Of a stretch of DNA of 24,939 bases, positions 1-9,921 are shown one piece after another; positions within the stretch are counted from its first letter, which is position 1; each line of letters begins with the position of its first letter. The notes under the pieces were generated by a model. The model did not search any database, had not been told where the DNA came from, and worked only from the letters and a program-made list of their open reading frames with translations. The translations under genes and the position numbers were made by a program. Source of the DNA: a virus. Location: positions 1 to 24,939 of IMG/VR virus record IMGVR_UViG_3300047463_000307, one strand, 5' to 3'.

Positions 1-3000
1 GGCGTAGCAATTGTTCTAACTAAATTAATTATTACTTTTCGTTGAATATTATTTCTCTTTTTATTATCTTTAATCCAAAACATAAACTTAGGACTATCAT
101 TGTTCATAAAATACACTACTTTGGAAGCCCATTTTAAATATCCATAATATACATCTGGATCATGATCACGTAAGTATTTACCAAATCTATCATCGGCCTC
201 GTAGATATGATCAGGTAGATATCCTAATTTATATAAAGCAGTACATATAACAGACGCGCCGCCTCCATCGTCACCGCCGCCGGCGGCTGCTGCTGCTGCT
301 CCGGGCCCGGTACCAACACCAGCATTACCTCCACTACCATCGTGGTCACCACTAAAACCACCATACGAAGTCCAACTTAAGCCTGGATCATATGACGGCA
401 CCGGCGGAGGTGCAGTAGTTACGTATACTGGCGGACCAGCAATTACTCCGTTCTGCTGTATAGTCTGATGCGCAATTGTCTCAGAATAAGAAAGTAAAGC
501 CTGTCTAGTATTTAAAATAGATCTACCAGTAGATACAGCTAAACCGCTAGCCATATATGTTGTCGACGCCGCAGTATTTATTGCGCTTTCACCTTGTATT
601 AAATCAGAAATATCAGTTAGCTTAAACTCTATATTTCCTATTTTAAATGTATTTTCTGGTATAAGAAATGCTCCTTGAAGTCTACCATCTGAGCCTACAA
701 TTAGACTGCTTCCCCACGAATTACCGTTTGCAGTATAATAATAGTCTACAGTAGTTCCATCTACTTCTATTAAAGAAATAGGAAATAAAGGATTACCACT
801 ACTATCAACTTTAATATTATTAACCGTATTAACAGTTCCAGTATACAAATATCCTTGTACACAATAATTATCTACTCGAGTATTATTAAAATATGGATAT
901 ACACGAGTATTTGGCTTTAGACCACGAGCACCAAATGTTATTAATTTTTGTTTTATATATGGCTTTATACTTATGTCAGTAACAAATGTTCCAAGATTCA
1001 GAGCAGTATTTGACACTCCATTTATACCAAGAGTACTACCTGTTCTGCTTTGATTTAAAGTTGTTGTAGTATTTATCTGAGTAGCATAACCTGTAGTAGT
1101 AGAACCATCCGAATTTGTGGAAGAAGATATTGCGCCAGTTTGATAAGCACTACCATATGTCGTAGATGAACTAGTCGTTACCCAATTATTCCACTTAGTT
1201 CCCCAACTAGATTGTGCTGCTAGATTAATCCAATTAGAAGCCAGATCTAAATTATTTACGACGTCTGGAGAAACTGTTGTATCTGGCTGAAGATCGCCTG
1301 ACGGAAACAACTGCACCGAGCCTCGCCATTCATAAATATTACCCTCTACACAGTTATGATATTTAGAAGCATATGACTGTGATTGAATTAATTTTTCAAC
1401 GTGATCTATAGTAATAACATGTCCGCGCTGCTTATAACCAGTACTTAGAGTCTCATCAACGACTAATTCTTGATTAAACTGTCTAAAAGCAGGTCTAGCT
1501 TCTTGACGATCCGAGTCTACTGCTATGGAGTACTGCGGATGCTTAGTATTACCAATATCATGACCTTTGAACGGATCTACTAAGATACCGTTCTTAAAAC
1601 GATTCTGTCCAGTAGCACCAGAACGAACTAGAAGACTTGCTGCTGACTGTTCTAACGCTGATAGAGACGTATAGTACTCTAAATTCGATATTCTATCAGC
1701 GAGCGCTCCGATATCAGACATAGCGTAACGCTTGATCTGCGAAAGATTCATTGTCGGAACATAGTCGTATCTATTGTACGTCTTAGCTTCTAGAGCAGAC
1801 AGAGTTGGATATGGCGGTACGTCGACTACTCCAAGAGACATGGTACCAGGCTGCTCCACTGGAGCACGAGGATTAGGATCAGATAGACCTTCAGTTATTA
1901 GTAGCTCTCCGCCTGTGGTAATAGAAATTCTATCTCTGCGCGGTAGATAGTAAGCTACGTTAGCTTGGAAAAGCTGGTTTGGTGATATTAAATATGAGCC
2001 GAGCGATCCTGGAATGCTTGAGTCTGTAGCTCCAGTAAAAGATATAGTAGAGTTAGGATTTACTGTCGCTGAACCGACTGATGAGGTAATAACTGTGGTA
2101 TTAGCTACATACGGTCTAAAGTCTACGCAGTCTCTTAGATCAAACGTAGATCCTTTTACGGGAGAAGTAAACAGCGGAATCTCGGCCGTAAAGATAGTAG
2201 AATTAGACGCGCTTGAGTCATTGATAGGATAAGAGTTTCCGGTAAAAAAGCCGTGACCCTGAGAATCATCATGTGTAAAATGATCGACGCTGACTAGAAT
2301 CAAACTGTTTGGCGGGAGAGCAGTCATATTAGACTTAAGATAAGCTAGATCGTAATAAGAGTCTCGCTGCCCGTTATCTAGACTAAACGACGACACTGAA
2401 TCAACTACGGAGCTCGAGTATGAGCCAGTACTTACCCATACGTGATTTATTTTAAACGCGTCAGATACTCCAAGACACCACGGACCAGTGGTTCCACCGG
2501 CGTTTGTCGCCGTGTCGATCTTAACCAGCGTGTCGCGGGTTATAGACTTGGCGATAGGAATTGTAGACTGTCTAAGCGTGTCGTGATAGACTGAAACGCT
2601 GAACGCTGAGTTTGGTGTTATTCCCAGCGATATATTTGCTGTAGTAGTACTGGTTATGTTTATAGACCTACCGCTTCTATTAAGCATAGATAACGGCGCG
2701 CCGGCCGGGAATACCTGCTGGTGATTCACAGATGTGAATGCCGGCGAGAGAGCAGTATTAACAGATAGATATGTGCTGTTCGTGATGGAAGTAATAATTC
2801 TATCGTTGTTAACCGTGCTGTTGGCGACACGGATTACGTCACCAACTCTATATGCAGTTGTAAACGAGGTGCCGCTGCCGGTGAGTGTGTTACCAGAACT
2901 TGTAACTGTACCGGCGTTATTTGTGGTATATCCGGTTTGATATGGTATTACTACGAATGTCTCGAGCTCTGTCTGACCTAGATTACCAACTCCGTATGTA

Positions 3001-4658
3001 AATACTTCTGTTCCAGTACCAGCAGCTGCTGGAATAGTTATAGACATATTTCCAGCTGTATCGAAGCTAGAGTTTGCTCTATTTCTATAGACAAACGACT
3101 CGTTGGTAAAAGAATCTACCTTTACGGCTTTTTGACCCAGAGGAAATACCATTGTGCTGATAGTATTTTCTTCTAGCTTTGCGATATTAGTATTGCTGGC
3201 GTAGTCGTAGGTAAGTATTACATCGCCAATAGCTTTTACTGTAGATGATGGATAATACATCACGCTCTTGACCTGACTAAAATTATAGCCAGCATCCATC
3301 TTGATGTTGAAAACGTAGACGATATACTGAGCGTCTGCTCCTGGAGTTCCAGAGTAATACTCAATTCCTCTGATATATGCCGTTCCTATCTTCTTACTCT
3401 GATATGACGTGCTTAAGAACGTACCGTTGTTGATGGCGCCATACGCTATTGAATGCAGCTCTACCTGAGCTAGATTATCTGTGTTGAAGTCACCGACAAA
3501 ATTATTACAGAATACATAATTACCAAAGTTAGCTGATACACGAGATTGCGCAGAAATCGTGTCAATGCCTTTGCGTAAGTCTACAGCGTTTTTGTTGAGA
3601 AACTCTACCCTGTAGCCCTTAGCATAGGCTAGACCTGGAGAAGAAACCAGGTTAAGATAGGTGGTGTTTGAAGAAGTATTAGCTGTATCGTTGTTGGCTT
3701 TCTTAATTTCAGTGGTGAGAAGAAACGGATTTACTACGAAGTCTCCGTTTGTCTCAAAAGTTCTCTTAGCAAGCTGCGTACCTAGAGCCGAATACTGTGG
3801 ATCATTCTTGATACTTACAGGTCGACCAGAATTAAAATCACAGATAGAAAAGAAAGCAGCAGTATTAGAAGCATCGCTAGTGACTCTGGTTATAAGATTG
3901 GGAGTTAGCTTCAAGCGATGAGCGCCGGGCGCGCCGTAGTTTGGAGCTCCCTGAGCGTTATCGTATAGATGAGTATTAGACGCCGGCGTCTCAATGTCTT
4001 CAATAACTCCAAAGCCAACAGAGACGTTGTTTGGCTGGTTAGAATACTTGGTCACGATCGTGGTCTGCGACGGGACGCGGATGAAATAGCCTTTCTTGAA
4101 GATCACACCGTCTGTAACTGTCATCCCGTAGCCATAACCGGCGCTATTAGCTATAGTAGCTACAGTTACGTTTCCAATAGCTACATTAGCAGACGTTGCG
4201 ATTACTAGATTTTCAGTGTTACTAAATGCCTGCTGACCGGCTCCGTTTGAATACGTACCAGAGTTAAGATACTTGATATAAAGCGTATTCAGGTCTGGAG
4301 CCTGAGTCTCAAAGCCCTGTACAGCATTAACTACTAAACCCTTTAGTCCATTCGAATTAGTAACTACTCGACCGATAAAGTCAGATATCGTGAAAGCAGA
4401 TCCATTTGAATAAGTATCTTTAATCTTAACATAAGCATACTTATTATCAAAAGAGAAAGCACAGCCCTCTATAACAGAGCCTTCTTTATAGATGCTGCGA
4501 CCAAACTTGTTAATCTGATCTTGCAGGATGCTCTGCACCTGATTCATCTCGCGCGCCTGAACCGGCACACCCGGCCTGTACAGGACGGCGTACTGATTGG
4601 CGTCGTCCGAGAAGTCGTCGAAGTAGGGCGACAGGGACAGGTCTGTATCTAAAGCCAT
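1..4658 (-). CDS. DUF4815 tail fibre/baseplate-associated structural protein (3' partial)
   Basis: I followed one frame in reverse complement from the ATG at 4658 to the left edge and found no stop, so at least 1,552 codons are visible and the C-terminus lies outside. The start (MALDTDLSLSPYFDDF) and the following Q-R-E-M-N-Q-V-Q segment are typical of DUF4815 proteins of cyanophage-like T4 phages. So are a conserved RDCVDFRP block near residue 843, a YYLPRRDRI block near 904 and ARGLKPNTR near 1245. These proteins are virion components presumed to be fibres or baseplate appendages. The C-terminal part is unusual: a Pro-rich linker (about 1416-1421), a Gly/Ala-rich stretch (about 1433-1464), then a compact module starting VICTALYKLGYLPDHIYEAD. 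That module resembles C-terminal modules I associate with alphaproteobacterial phage structural proteins. An AGAGGA ribosome site precedes the ATG. Family assignment is firm; adhesin function is inference. Confidence 0.88.
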   Translation of the reverse strand, partial: MALDTDLSLSPYFDDFSDDANQYAVLYRPGVPVQAREMNQVQSILQDQINKFGRSIYKEGSVIEGCAFSFDNKYAYVKIKDTYSNGSAFTISDFIGRVVTNSNGLKGLVVNAVQGFETQAPDLNTLYIKYLNSGTYSNGAGQQAFSNTENLVIATSANVAIGNVTVATIANSAGYGYGMTVTDGVIFKKGYFIRVPSQTTIVTKYSNQPNNVSVGFGVIEDIETPASNTHLYDNAQGAPNYGAPGAHRLKLTPNLITRVTSDASNTAAFFSICDFNSGRPVSIKNDPQYSALGTQLAKRTFETNGDFVVNPFLLTTEIKKANNDTANTSSNTTYLNLVSSPGLAYAKGYRVEFLNKNAVDLRKGIDTISAQSRVSANFGNYVFCNNFVGDFNTDNLAQVELHSIAYGAINNGTFLSTSYQSKKIGTAYIRGIEYYSGTPGADAQYIVYVFNIKMDAGYNFSQVKSVMYYPSSTVKAIGDVILTYDYASNTNIAKLEENTISTMVFPLGQKAVKVDSFTNESFVYRNRANSSFDTAGNMSITIPAAAGTGTEVFTYGVGNLGQTELETFVVIPYQTGYTTNNAGTVTSSGNTLTGSGTSFTTAYRVGDVIRVANSTVNNDRIITSITNSTYLSVNTALSPAFTSVNHQQVFPAGAPLSMLNRSGRSINITSTTTANISLGITPNSAFSVSVYHDTLRQSTIPIAKSITRDTLVKIDTATNAGGTTGPWCLGVSDAFKINHVWVSTGSYSSSVVDSVSSFSLDNGQRDSYYDLAYLKSNMTALPPNSLILVSVDHFTHDDSQGHGFFTGNSYPINDSSASNSTIFTAEIPLFTSPVKGSTFDLRDCVDFRPYVANTTVITSSVGSATVNPNSTISFTGATDSSIPGSLGSYLISPNQLFQANVAYYLPRRDRISITTGGELLITEGLSDPNPRAPVEQPGTMSLGVVDVPPYPTLSALEAKTYNRYDYVPTMNLSQIKRYAMSDIGALADRISNLEYYTSLSALEQSAASLLVRSGATGQNRFKNGILVDPFKGHDIGNTKHPQYSIAVDSDRQEARPAFRQFNQELVVDETLSTGYKQRGHVITIDHVEKLIQSQSYASKYHNCVEGNIYEWRGSVQLFPSGDLQPDTTVSPDVVNNLDLASNWINLAAQSSWGTKWNNWVTTSSSTTYGSAYQTGAISSSTNSDGSTTTGYATQINTTTTLNQSRTGSTLGINGVSNTALNLGTFVTDISIKPYIKQKLITFGARGLKPNTRVYPYFNNTRVDNYCVQGYLYTGTVNTVNNIKVDSSGNPLFPISLIEVDGTTVDYYYTANGNSWGSSLIVGSDGRLQGAFLIPENTFKIGNIEFKLTDISDLIQGESAINTAASTTYMASGLAVSTGRSILNTRQALLSYSETIAHQTIQQNGVIAGPPVYVTTAPPPVPSYDPGLSWTSYGGFSGDHDGSGGNAGVGTGPGAAAAAAGGGDDGGGASVICTALYKLGYLPDHIYEADDRFGKYLRDHDPDVYYGYLKWASKVVYFMNNDSPKFMFWIKDNKKRNNIQRKVIINLVRTIAT

Positions 4659-4667
4659 TAATTTCCT

Positions 4668-7600
4668 CTAAAACTTAACGATTATATTTATTTTCTCAAC
4701 AGAGGTATTTGACCTCTCGAACGGTAATATATTCTCCAGATATGTAGTCAGGCCGCTGTTTCTGACCAGCTCAGGCTGCCATATTGTATTTGCGAGAGAG
4801 CTTACGCCGATAGCTCCAGAATTACTTCCTACTATCTGGTTATTTCCTTCGGAGAAATCTCCATATACATTATATAGAACTAGCACCGGATATGTGTTAG
4901 AGATAGTTCCAACGGTGGTATTTCCCTTGCTTAGTGTATCTCCTGCAGCGATAGTGCCGTTAGCTCCTACACATCTAATATATATGCCGTTTGAATATAA
5001 AGCTATAGCAGTACCACCAGAAGTACTAGTCAGCATGTCTCCGTTTATTACAGATACTAGATTAGAAGACAGCATTATGTCTCTATCGCTATTAAACGAG
5101 AGTACTGTGCCAACTGCGTTAGAGGAGTTTTGAGTTACATCCTCAAACTGCTGGAACGCGCCGGTGTTTGACGTCAGAGGTATGCGGCAGGTCTGGGTGA
5201 ATTTATGACCAAAGTCGGACGTGGCATTGATGGCGCCGTTTGCTATAGTAATGGTGACGACGTTTGCGTAGGCGTTTGTGGTGGCGTCTAGCAGGGTATC
5301 GTTGGCGTTGAAGTGACCCTTGATGTTAGACACTCTTATGCTAGTGTTGCTGATGATCTGAGAAATAGTAGCCGTAGCTCCAGAAGTAACTTCAGACACA
5401 GACTCGACGTCTGACAGCAACCTGAAATACGACACCGACGAGTTGGCCATGTTGTTAGCGGCCGTGGTGAGAACGTTTGCCTGGGCTCCAGACGTCAGAC
5501 CCTTTATAGCTGTGTTAGAGTTATTCGTGGCAGCAGTAAAGAACGGAAGACCTGATCCAGTTCCAAGAACGTTCTTAAGCTCTAGATAAGACGAGTTAGA
5601 ATAGACTACGATTCCGGCTTTCGCGGTATTTGATTGATAAGCCACTTCTCCCGGCGTAAAACTAATTCCGTTATTAGTACCCAGATATAACTTGACTCTA
5701 TCAAACGTGTCAAGCGTGAGAGTCGCGTCATTAAAAGTCGGGTCTTCGATTATTCCTACCCTTCTAAACTCTCCGCCAATCGGAAACTTATAGCTCTCGT
5801 TAGCTCCATTTGCAAACGTTACAGAGATACCGACATACTTAGAACCAAGCTCCATATACGAGTTAGCTCCGTGGCCGGCGATCGGGCTTATAGCCGCTTC
5901 TGCTACAGCAGCAGAACCATATTGTCCGTTTGACGTGATTACTACGTTGGCCTCGGTATATCCTGAGCCGTTGTTAATCATCACGACTTCTGTTATCTGT
6001 CGCGTCGGGTTGTTATTGCTGGTATCGACGTATGCGTAGGCTAGAGCGTTACTGCCATCGCCAGTTATAGTCACCTTTGGAGATATAACGTATTCTGTCA
6101 GCGGACCAGGAGTAGTGCTGGTGGCTAGAACTACTGAATTACCAATCGGCGCGCCGCCAGAAGTCTTTACGTATATCGGTTGTCCAGACTCGAAGCTACC
6201 GATCGGGTTAGACACCGTGATGTTTGGAAAGCTAGTGACGGCGTCGATATATGATCTGGTGTTAGAAGACTGACCCCTGACGTAGAGTCCAGCAGTAAAC
6301 GTACCAACTATGGATGAGAGCTCTATAGACGAGCTGTTTGAGAACGCTATCACCCCGTTGGCTCCCTGGTCGACGTCGTTGACGTCTACCTGAGTTACTT
6401 TCTCGCCGGCAATGAAAGACGCGCCAGCCGGCGTGGTGTTTGATATATCAACTCTAACACCAGTTAGATTCGTATAGCTGACAGTGCCGTATCTGTTTGT
6501 TACAGATATAGACGACGGTATTACAGCAGACGGGACTGAGTAGTGGACGTTAGACGTTAGGTTAGCTGTAAACGCGGCGTCCACGATCACGATCGTGCTG
6601 TTAACTGAAGTCACGCGACGAATTTGCGTATTGGCGTCGTCGCCGACGTTGATGAAGTCGTTGACGGCGTAGTCCGTGGCGAACGCCGTGCTGCCGTTCG
6701 CGATCACGAAGTTATTTCCGGAAATAACTCTAACAAGACCAGACTTAGCAACTCCAGCTGAAGCCGTGTTGTATATCGGCAGGCTGAGAGAGAACGCGTT
6801 TGACGCGTTATTCTTCGTTATGATTAGGTGAGAAGAGTTTGCAGTAGTTATAACGCCGGCGGCTCCGGTATCGCTCTGCACGACGTTATTTCCAACCATC
6901 ACGTATCCCTTTTTATAGAGATACGCTATGTCGACAGAATTCTGACTGACTACGTGCCCGACCAAGATCGGCGGTACGTCCGTGAGAGTCAGGTTAACCT
7001 TGACGTCAAACGGGGTGTTTACTAGAAGAAGCTTGTTGACGCCGTCATACTGAGTGACGTTTCTGATCTGCCCGGCTGAGCCGCCAGCCTTTAGATATAT
7101 CGATGAGTTAACGTAGTAGTCGGTGTTTGAGCTAGACGTGTTTGGCAGAGCGGCCACATATCCGTTGTTGGCTACACCGACTAGAAATCCAGTCTCATAT
7201 ATCTGATAGTTATTTCCGGCGTTAGTTAGCTTTATGTAGTCGATTGTACCGCAGGCAGCTGATGACTCTACGTCATTGTTTGTGGTGACCGGCACGTATG
7301 ACGGTGTCGAGAACTTCGTGTTGGCCGCAGTCTCGACCGTAAACATATACTTCCAGATATATCCGTCGCTAGTCTTAAACGTGCCAGACGTAGTCGTCAG
7401 GTTTGGCTTTATGGTCGACATCGCGTTGGCGTTATTATAGATACACTTGTATATGCCGCCTGTATCGGTGAGCACGTAGAAGTCTTTGTCAAACAGCGCC
7501 GGATCGTTCTGGGAGTACTGGGCATAAACTGTATTGTTGGCCCACTGCACCTTTCGTATCATGTATGAAACGTCGGTGTTGGCGATAAGCTTGCCGTAGA

Positions 7601-7784
7601 CCATGTCGTGGTATATAGACAGCTCTGACTGCTCGACCGACGCGTTTGCCGCCGGCGGGATGTTATCGTCAGACCATGAGTTCGGTCTACCCACGAATAG
7701 ATAATACGACTTGCTGAGCTTCTTTATGTTGCTCACGAAGCTGTCTATATTATCTATGATCTGATTTACTGTTATGACTGCCAT
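4668..7784 (-). CDS. 8: Baseplate wedge protein gp8 with large insertion
   Basis: 1,038 residues against 334 in T4 gp8. The T4 gp8 ends are recognisable. The N-terminus has YLFVGRP (28-34) and DGYIWKYMF (140-148, compare T4 GDGYVWEYLF). The last 24 residues, beginning YLENILPFERS and ending INIIVKF, match the T4 tail that begins YMENRPP and ends INILFTF. Between them lie several hundred residues of Ser/Thr/Asn/Gly-rich beta-type repeats, including GSGYT..ANVVIT and S.AF.TDYAVNDFINVGD units also seen in neighbouring proteins. gp8 forms part of the (gp6)2-gp7-gp8 wedge of the baseplate. The gene follows the gp7-like gene with a 22-nt gap holding a late promoter box, and precedes DUF4815. The insertion probably adds surface-exposed decoration (inference). 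Confidence 0.88.
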   Translation of the reverse strand: MAVITVNQIIDNIDSFVSNIKKLSKSYYLFVGRPNSWSDDNIPPAANASVEQSELSIYHDMVYGKLIANTDVSYMIRKVQWANNTVYAQYSQNDPALFDKDFYVLTDTGGIYKCIYNNANAMSTIKPNLTTTSGTFKTSDGYIWKYMFTVETAANTKFSTPSYVPVTTNNDVESSAACGTIDYIKLTNAGNNYQIYETGFLVGVANNGYVAALPNTSSSNTDYYVNSSIYLKAGGSAGQIRNVTQYDGVNKLLLVNTPFDVKVNLTLTDVPPILVGHVVSQNSVDIAYLYKKGYVMVGNNVVQSDTGAAGVITTANSSHLIITKNNASNAFSLSLPIYNTASAGVAKSGLVRVISGNNFVIANGSTAFATDYAVNDFINVGDDANTQIRRVTSVNSTIVIVDAAFTANLTSNVHYSVPSAVIPSSISVTNRYGTVSYTNLTGVRVDISNTTPAGASFIAGEKVTQVDVNDVDQGANGVIAFSNSSSIELSSIVGTFTAGLYVRGQSSNTRSYIDAVTSFPNITVSNPIGSFESGQPIYVKTSGGAPIGNSVVLATSTTPGPLTEYVISPKVTITGDGSNALAYAYVDTSNNNPTRQITEVVMINNGSGYTEANVVITSNGQYGSAAVAEAAISPIAGHGANSYMELGSKYVGISVTFANGANESYKFPIGGEFRRVGIIEDPTFNDATLTLDTFDRVKLYLGTNNGISFTPGEVAYQSNTAKAGIVVYSNSSYLELKNVLGTGSGLPFFTAATNNSNTAIKGLTSGAQANVLTTAANNMANSSVSYFRLLSDVESVSEVTSGATATISQIISNTSIRVSNIKGHFNANDTLLDATTNAYANVVTITIANGAINATSDFGHKFTQTCRIPLTSNTGAFQQFEDVTQNSSNAVGTVLSFNSDRDIMLSSNLVSVINGDMLTSTSGGTAIALYSNGIYIRCVGANGTIAAGDTLSKGNTTVGTISNTYPVLVLYNVYGDFSEGNNQIVGSNSGAIGVSSLANTIWQPELVRNSGLTTYLENILPFERSNTSVEKINIIVKF
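4685..4692 (-). promoter_or_regulatory. Putative T4-type late promoter for the DUF4815 gene
   Basis: The minus strand reads AATAAATA here, one base from the T4 late consensus TATAAATA. It lies in the last codons of gp8 and would start RNA about 20 nt before the DUF4815 ATG, leaving room for the AGAGGA ribosome site. Identification is by motif and position only. Confidence 0.4.
6711..6728. repeat. 18-bp perfect palindrome inside gp8
   Basis: GTTATTTCC followed directly by GGAAATAAC, with no spacer. It lies within the gp8 coding region, in codons for the segment VISGNN. No function is evident and chance is possible. Confidence 0.5.
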
Positions 7785-7803
7785 ATATCTAGCTCGTTTA
7801 ACT

Positions 7804-7811
7804 TATTTATG
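7804..7811 (-). promoter_or_regulatory. Putative late promoter for gp8 and downstream genes
   Basis: The minus strand reads CATAAATA, differing from TATAAATA at the first base. The TAA stop codon of the upstream gp7-like gene (7807-7809) lies inside the box. RNA would start about 14 nt before the gp8 ATG. Motif-based call. Confidence 0.45.
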
Positions 7812-9921
7812 ATGAGGTTAGAGAGAAGCTCTGAGCCTGCGAAGCTTCATTCTGCACTTCAGAAAGTACTCTAAAAGTACCGAATAGAGCTATGCCAGAT
7901 GGATGTACTAGGTCTCTCACAAATTGCTCATACGTATTTAACATTCTAGAAGCGATGATGTCATACGACTGAGACTGCCAATACTTACTGTCGATTATAT
8001 GCTGAGTATCGCTTATGAAGCTCTTTCTACTGGTGAACTGTCCGGCACCCACACCAGTCAGATCGACGACCGTTTTTCCAGAAATGACTGTCTGATTCTC
8101 TGTGTTAGAAGATATGAGATTAGCGCTGATACCCGGCGAATAACCAAAACCAGAATCTATTATCTCAACAGATGTAACGACACCGTTGGCATTTCCGGCG
8201 ACGGCGTTTACAACCGCGTTGTATCCCTTGTAACCGCCCTTGTCTACTATCTTAAGATCATATATGTCCTGCTGCAGTATCGATACGGTAGGATTGCTTG
8301 AGTATCCCTGGCCTGGATTAATTCCGGTGATATACGATATTGTTCCGACCTCTAGGTCATAGATGTTTAGAGACAGATTAATCTCTGCGTCTAAATTTTT
8401 ATTAGTTAAAGTAGGTTTAGTCAGAGAAGTCCAATCTGTATTTCTAGTAATACTCGCTACTGTAGCTGTAGCACCGGTATTACCGCTGACTATACCGTAT
8501 CCAGGCACGAAGTATCCAAAGTCTCCTGTAACAGTCATCATGCTGGAGTTCACAAATGAAATTGTCCCGTTTCCGTAAGTATTTTGAATTGGAAACAACG
8601 TGTTTATCGATACTACGGAGCTCGAGGTATTACTGATTAGTACTACGCCGCTGGTGAGATTTGCGTTTGTGATATCAGCGCCTCTAATATACAGCAGAGA
8701 TCCATCTACTCTATAACTGACTAGACTGGATATACCAAGAGACCCGTTGGATAGGCTCTCGCCGTTAGACAGACCATTATTTACCAGCGTATTTACGTCG
8801 GCGGTTATGACGTTTACCTGTGCGGCGCTGTAGACATTATCGCCGTTGTAGAAAGTTCCAGAAACACCGGTTATCGCTAGATTGCACCCGTCTGCAGATG
8901 AGTCTAGTATAGTTGTGTTTGAATCGCTGATGACGTCGGTGTTGATCTTAAAAACTTCCTTGTCGACTAGACCGCCGATGGCAAAAGTCGCGCCTGCTCC
9001 ACCCCCGCCGGTGACAGTTATAGTAGCATTAACCGAGAACCCAGACCCTCCGTTAAGAAGAGTGAATGTGACTTTACCGTTCTCGTCTCTAATAGAAGAC
9101 ACTCTAGCTGATCCGCCCGAACCCTCGCTTGAGTCGACTCTCATCGTATCTCCAATCGAGAAGCCAGAACCGCCGTTAGTTATGCCGATAGAAGATAGAG
9201 AACCGATGATGAACGGCGCTGTGCTATCAGTGAGCGCCAGACTATACTGACTCTTCTGAGACGTGGTCAGATTATTATACTGATATGCGCTTATCTTGTT
9301 CCCATACAAGTCGACGTAAAGATCGCTGCAGATTATTTTCTGCCCGTATCTGAAAGCACCCGTCACGTCGCTCAGAATTAAGACGTTTATAATCTTATTA
9401 CTTATACTCTTCTGATAAAAATTTTCTACGATTGCAGCACCCAGACCGTCACTGCTCTGTATAGTCTTTCCAAGAAGGTCGACTAGATATAAGCTGTCTG
9501 TTACCTCGATATATCTCGGCTTGATGTACTCGTTATCAGAGAGCTTGAAGAGATCGTCGCCGGGTATGTATATATCGATATCTTCATCAAATATTATTCT
9601 AAATAATAGTTCGTAAGCTCTTCGAGATCCTTTAGACTTATATAAGTCAGTAATATGCTTAGCTACAAGTCTTTTATCAGCTGCTATAGAAGCCGGCAAA
9701 GACGTCATATACTTATTTTTAAAGTACTTAACAAAAGAATCTAGTGTGGTATCTATATCTGAGTATTCGTATAGACTTCTTGCCTGATTAACAGGGTTAC
9801 CGGCGCTCTCCATCCATTCGTAATAAGCTCTAACGAATGCTATGAAGTTAGGTCCGTACTCCTTATAGAACTCAGGAAAATGAGTCTGTACGAACGGCGA
9901 TATGTATTTTTCTACAGACAT
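7807..9921 (-). CDS. Baseplate wedge protein, gp7-like (cyanophage type)
   Basis: 704 residues. The N-terminal 140 residues (FVQTHFPEFYKEYGPNF, then DLYKSKGSRRAYELLFRIIF) match the conserved head of cyanophage wedge proteins located between gp6 and gp8. The KGS..A.ELLFR segment recalls the KGT region of P2 gpI-type tail proteins, which are counterparts of T4 gp7. The rest is beta-rich with several Gly-Ser repeat units (NGGSGFSIGDTMRV, NGGSGFSVNATITV, NPGQGYSSNPTVSI), shared in style with gp8. T4 gp7 is 1,032 residues, so a gp7 identity rests on position and N-terminus rather than full-length similarity. Its ATG overlaps the gp6 stop (TGATG), suggesting translational coupling. Expected role: wedge assembly with gp6 and gp8. 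Confidence 0.7.
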   Translation of the reverse strand: MSVEKYISPFVQTHFPEFYKEYGPNFIAFVRAYYEWMESAGNPVNQARSLYEYSDIDTTLDSFVKYFKNKYMTSLPASIAADKRLVAKHITDLYKSKGSRRAYELLFRIIFDEDIDIYIPGDDLFKLSDNEYIKPRYIEVTDSLYLVDLLGKTIQSSDGLGAAIVENFYQKSISNKIINVLILSDVTGAFRYGQKIICSDLYVDLYGNKISAYQYNNLTTSQKSQYSLALTDSTAPFIIGSLSSIGITNGGSGFSIGDTMRVDSSEGSGGSARVSSIRDENGKVTFTLLNGGSGFSVNATITVTGGGGAGATFAIGGLVDKEVFKINTDVISDSNTTILDSSADGCNLAITGVSGTFYNGDNVYSAAQVNVITADVNTLVNNGLSNGESLSNGSLGISSLVSYRVDGSLLYIRGADITNANLTSGVVLISNTSSSVVSINTLFPIQNTYGNGTISFVNSSMMTVTGDFGYFVPGYGIVSGNTGATATVASITRNTDWTSLTKPTLTNKNLDAEINLSLNIYDLEVGTISYITGINPGQGYSSNPTVSILQQDIYDLKIVDKGGYKGYNAVVNAVAGNANGVVTSVEIIDSGFGYSPGISANLISSNTENQTVISGKTVVDLTGVGAGQFTSRKSFISDTQHIIDSKYWQSQSYDIIASRMLNTYEQFVRDLVHPSGIALFGTFRVLSEVQNEASQAQSFSLTSS

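Noticed and set aside
288-299. (TGC)4 repeat that might allow phase variation of the fibre gene
   Set aside because: Only four in-frame units encoding an Ala run; gain or loss would not shift the frame, and the tract is too short to be very unstable.
8882-9250. Long open frames on the strand opposite the baseplate and gp32 genes
   Set aside because: They mirror conserved genes, have no ribosome sites or recognisable domains, and show the low-complexity composition expected of shadow frames.
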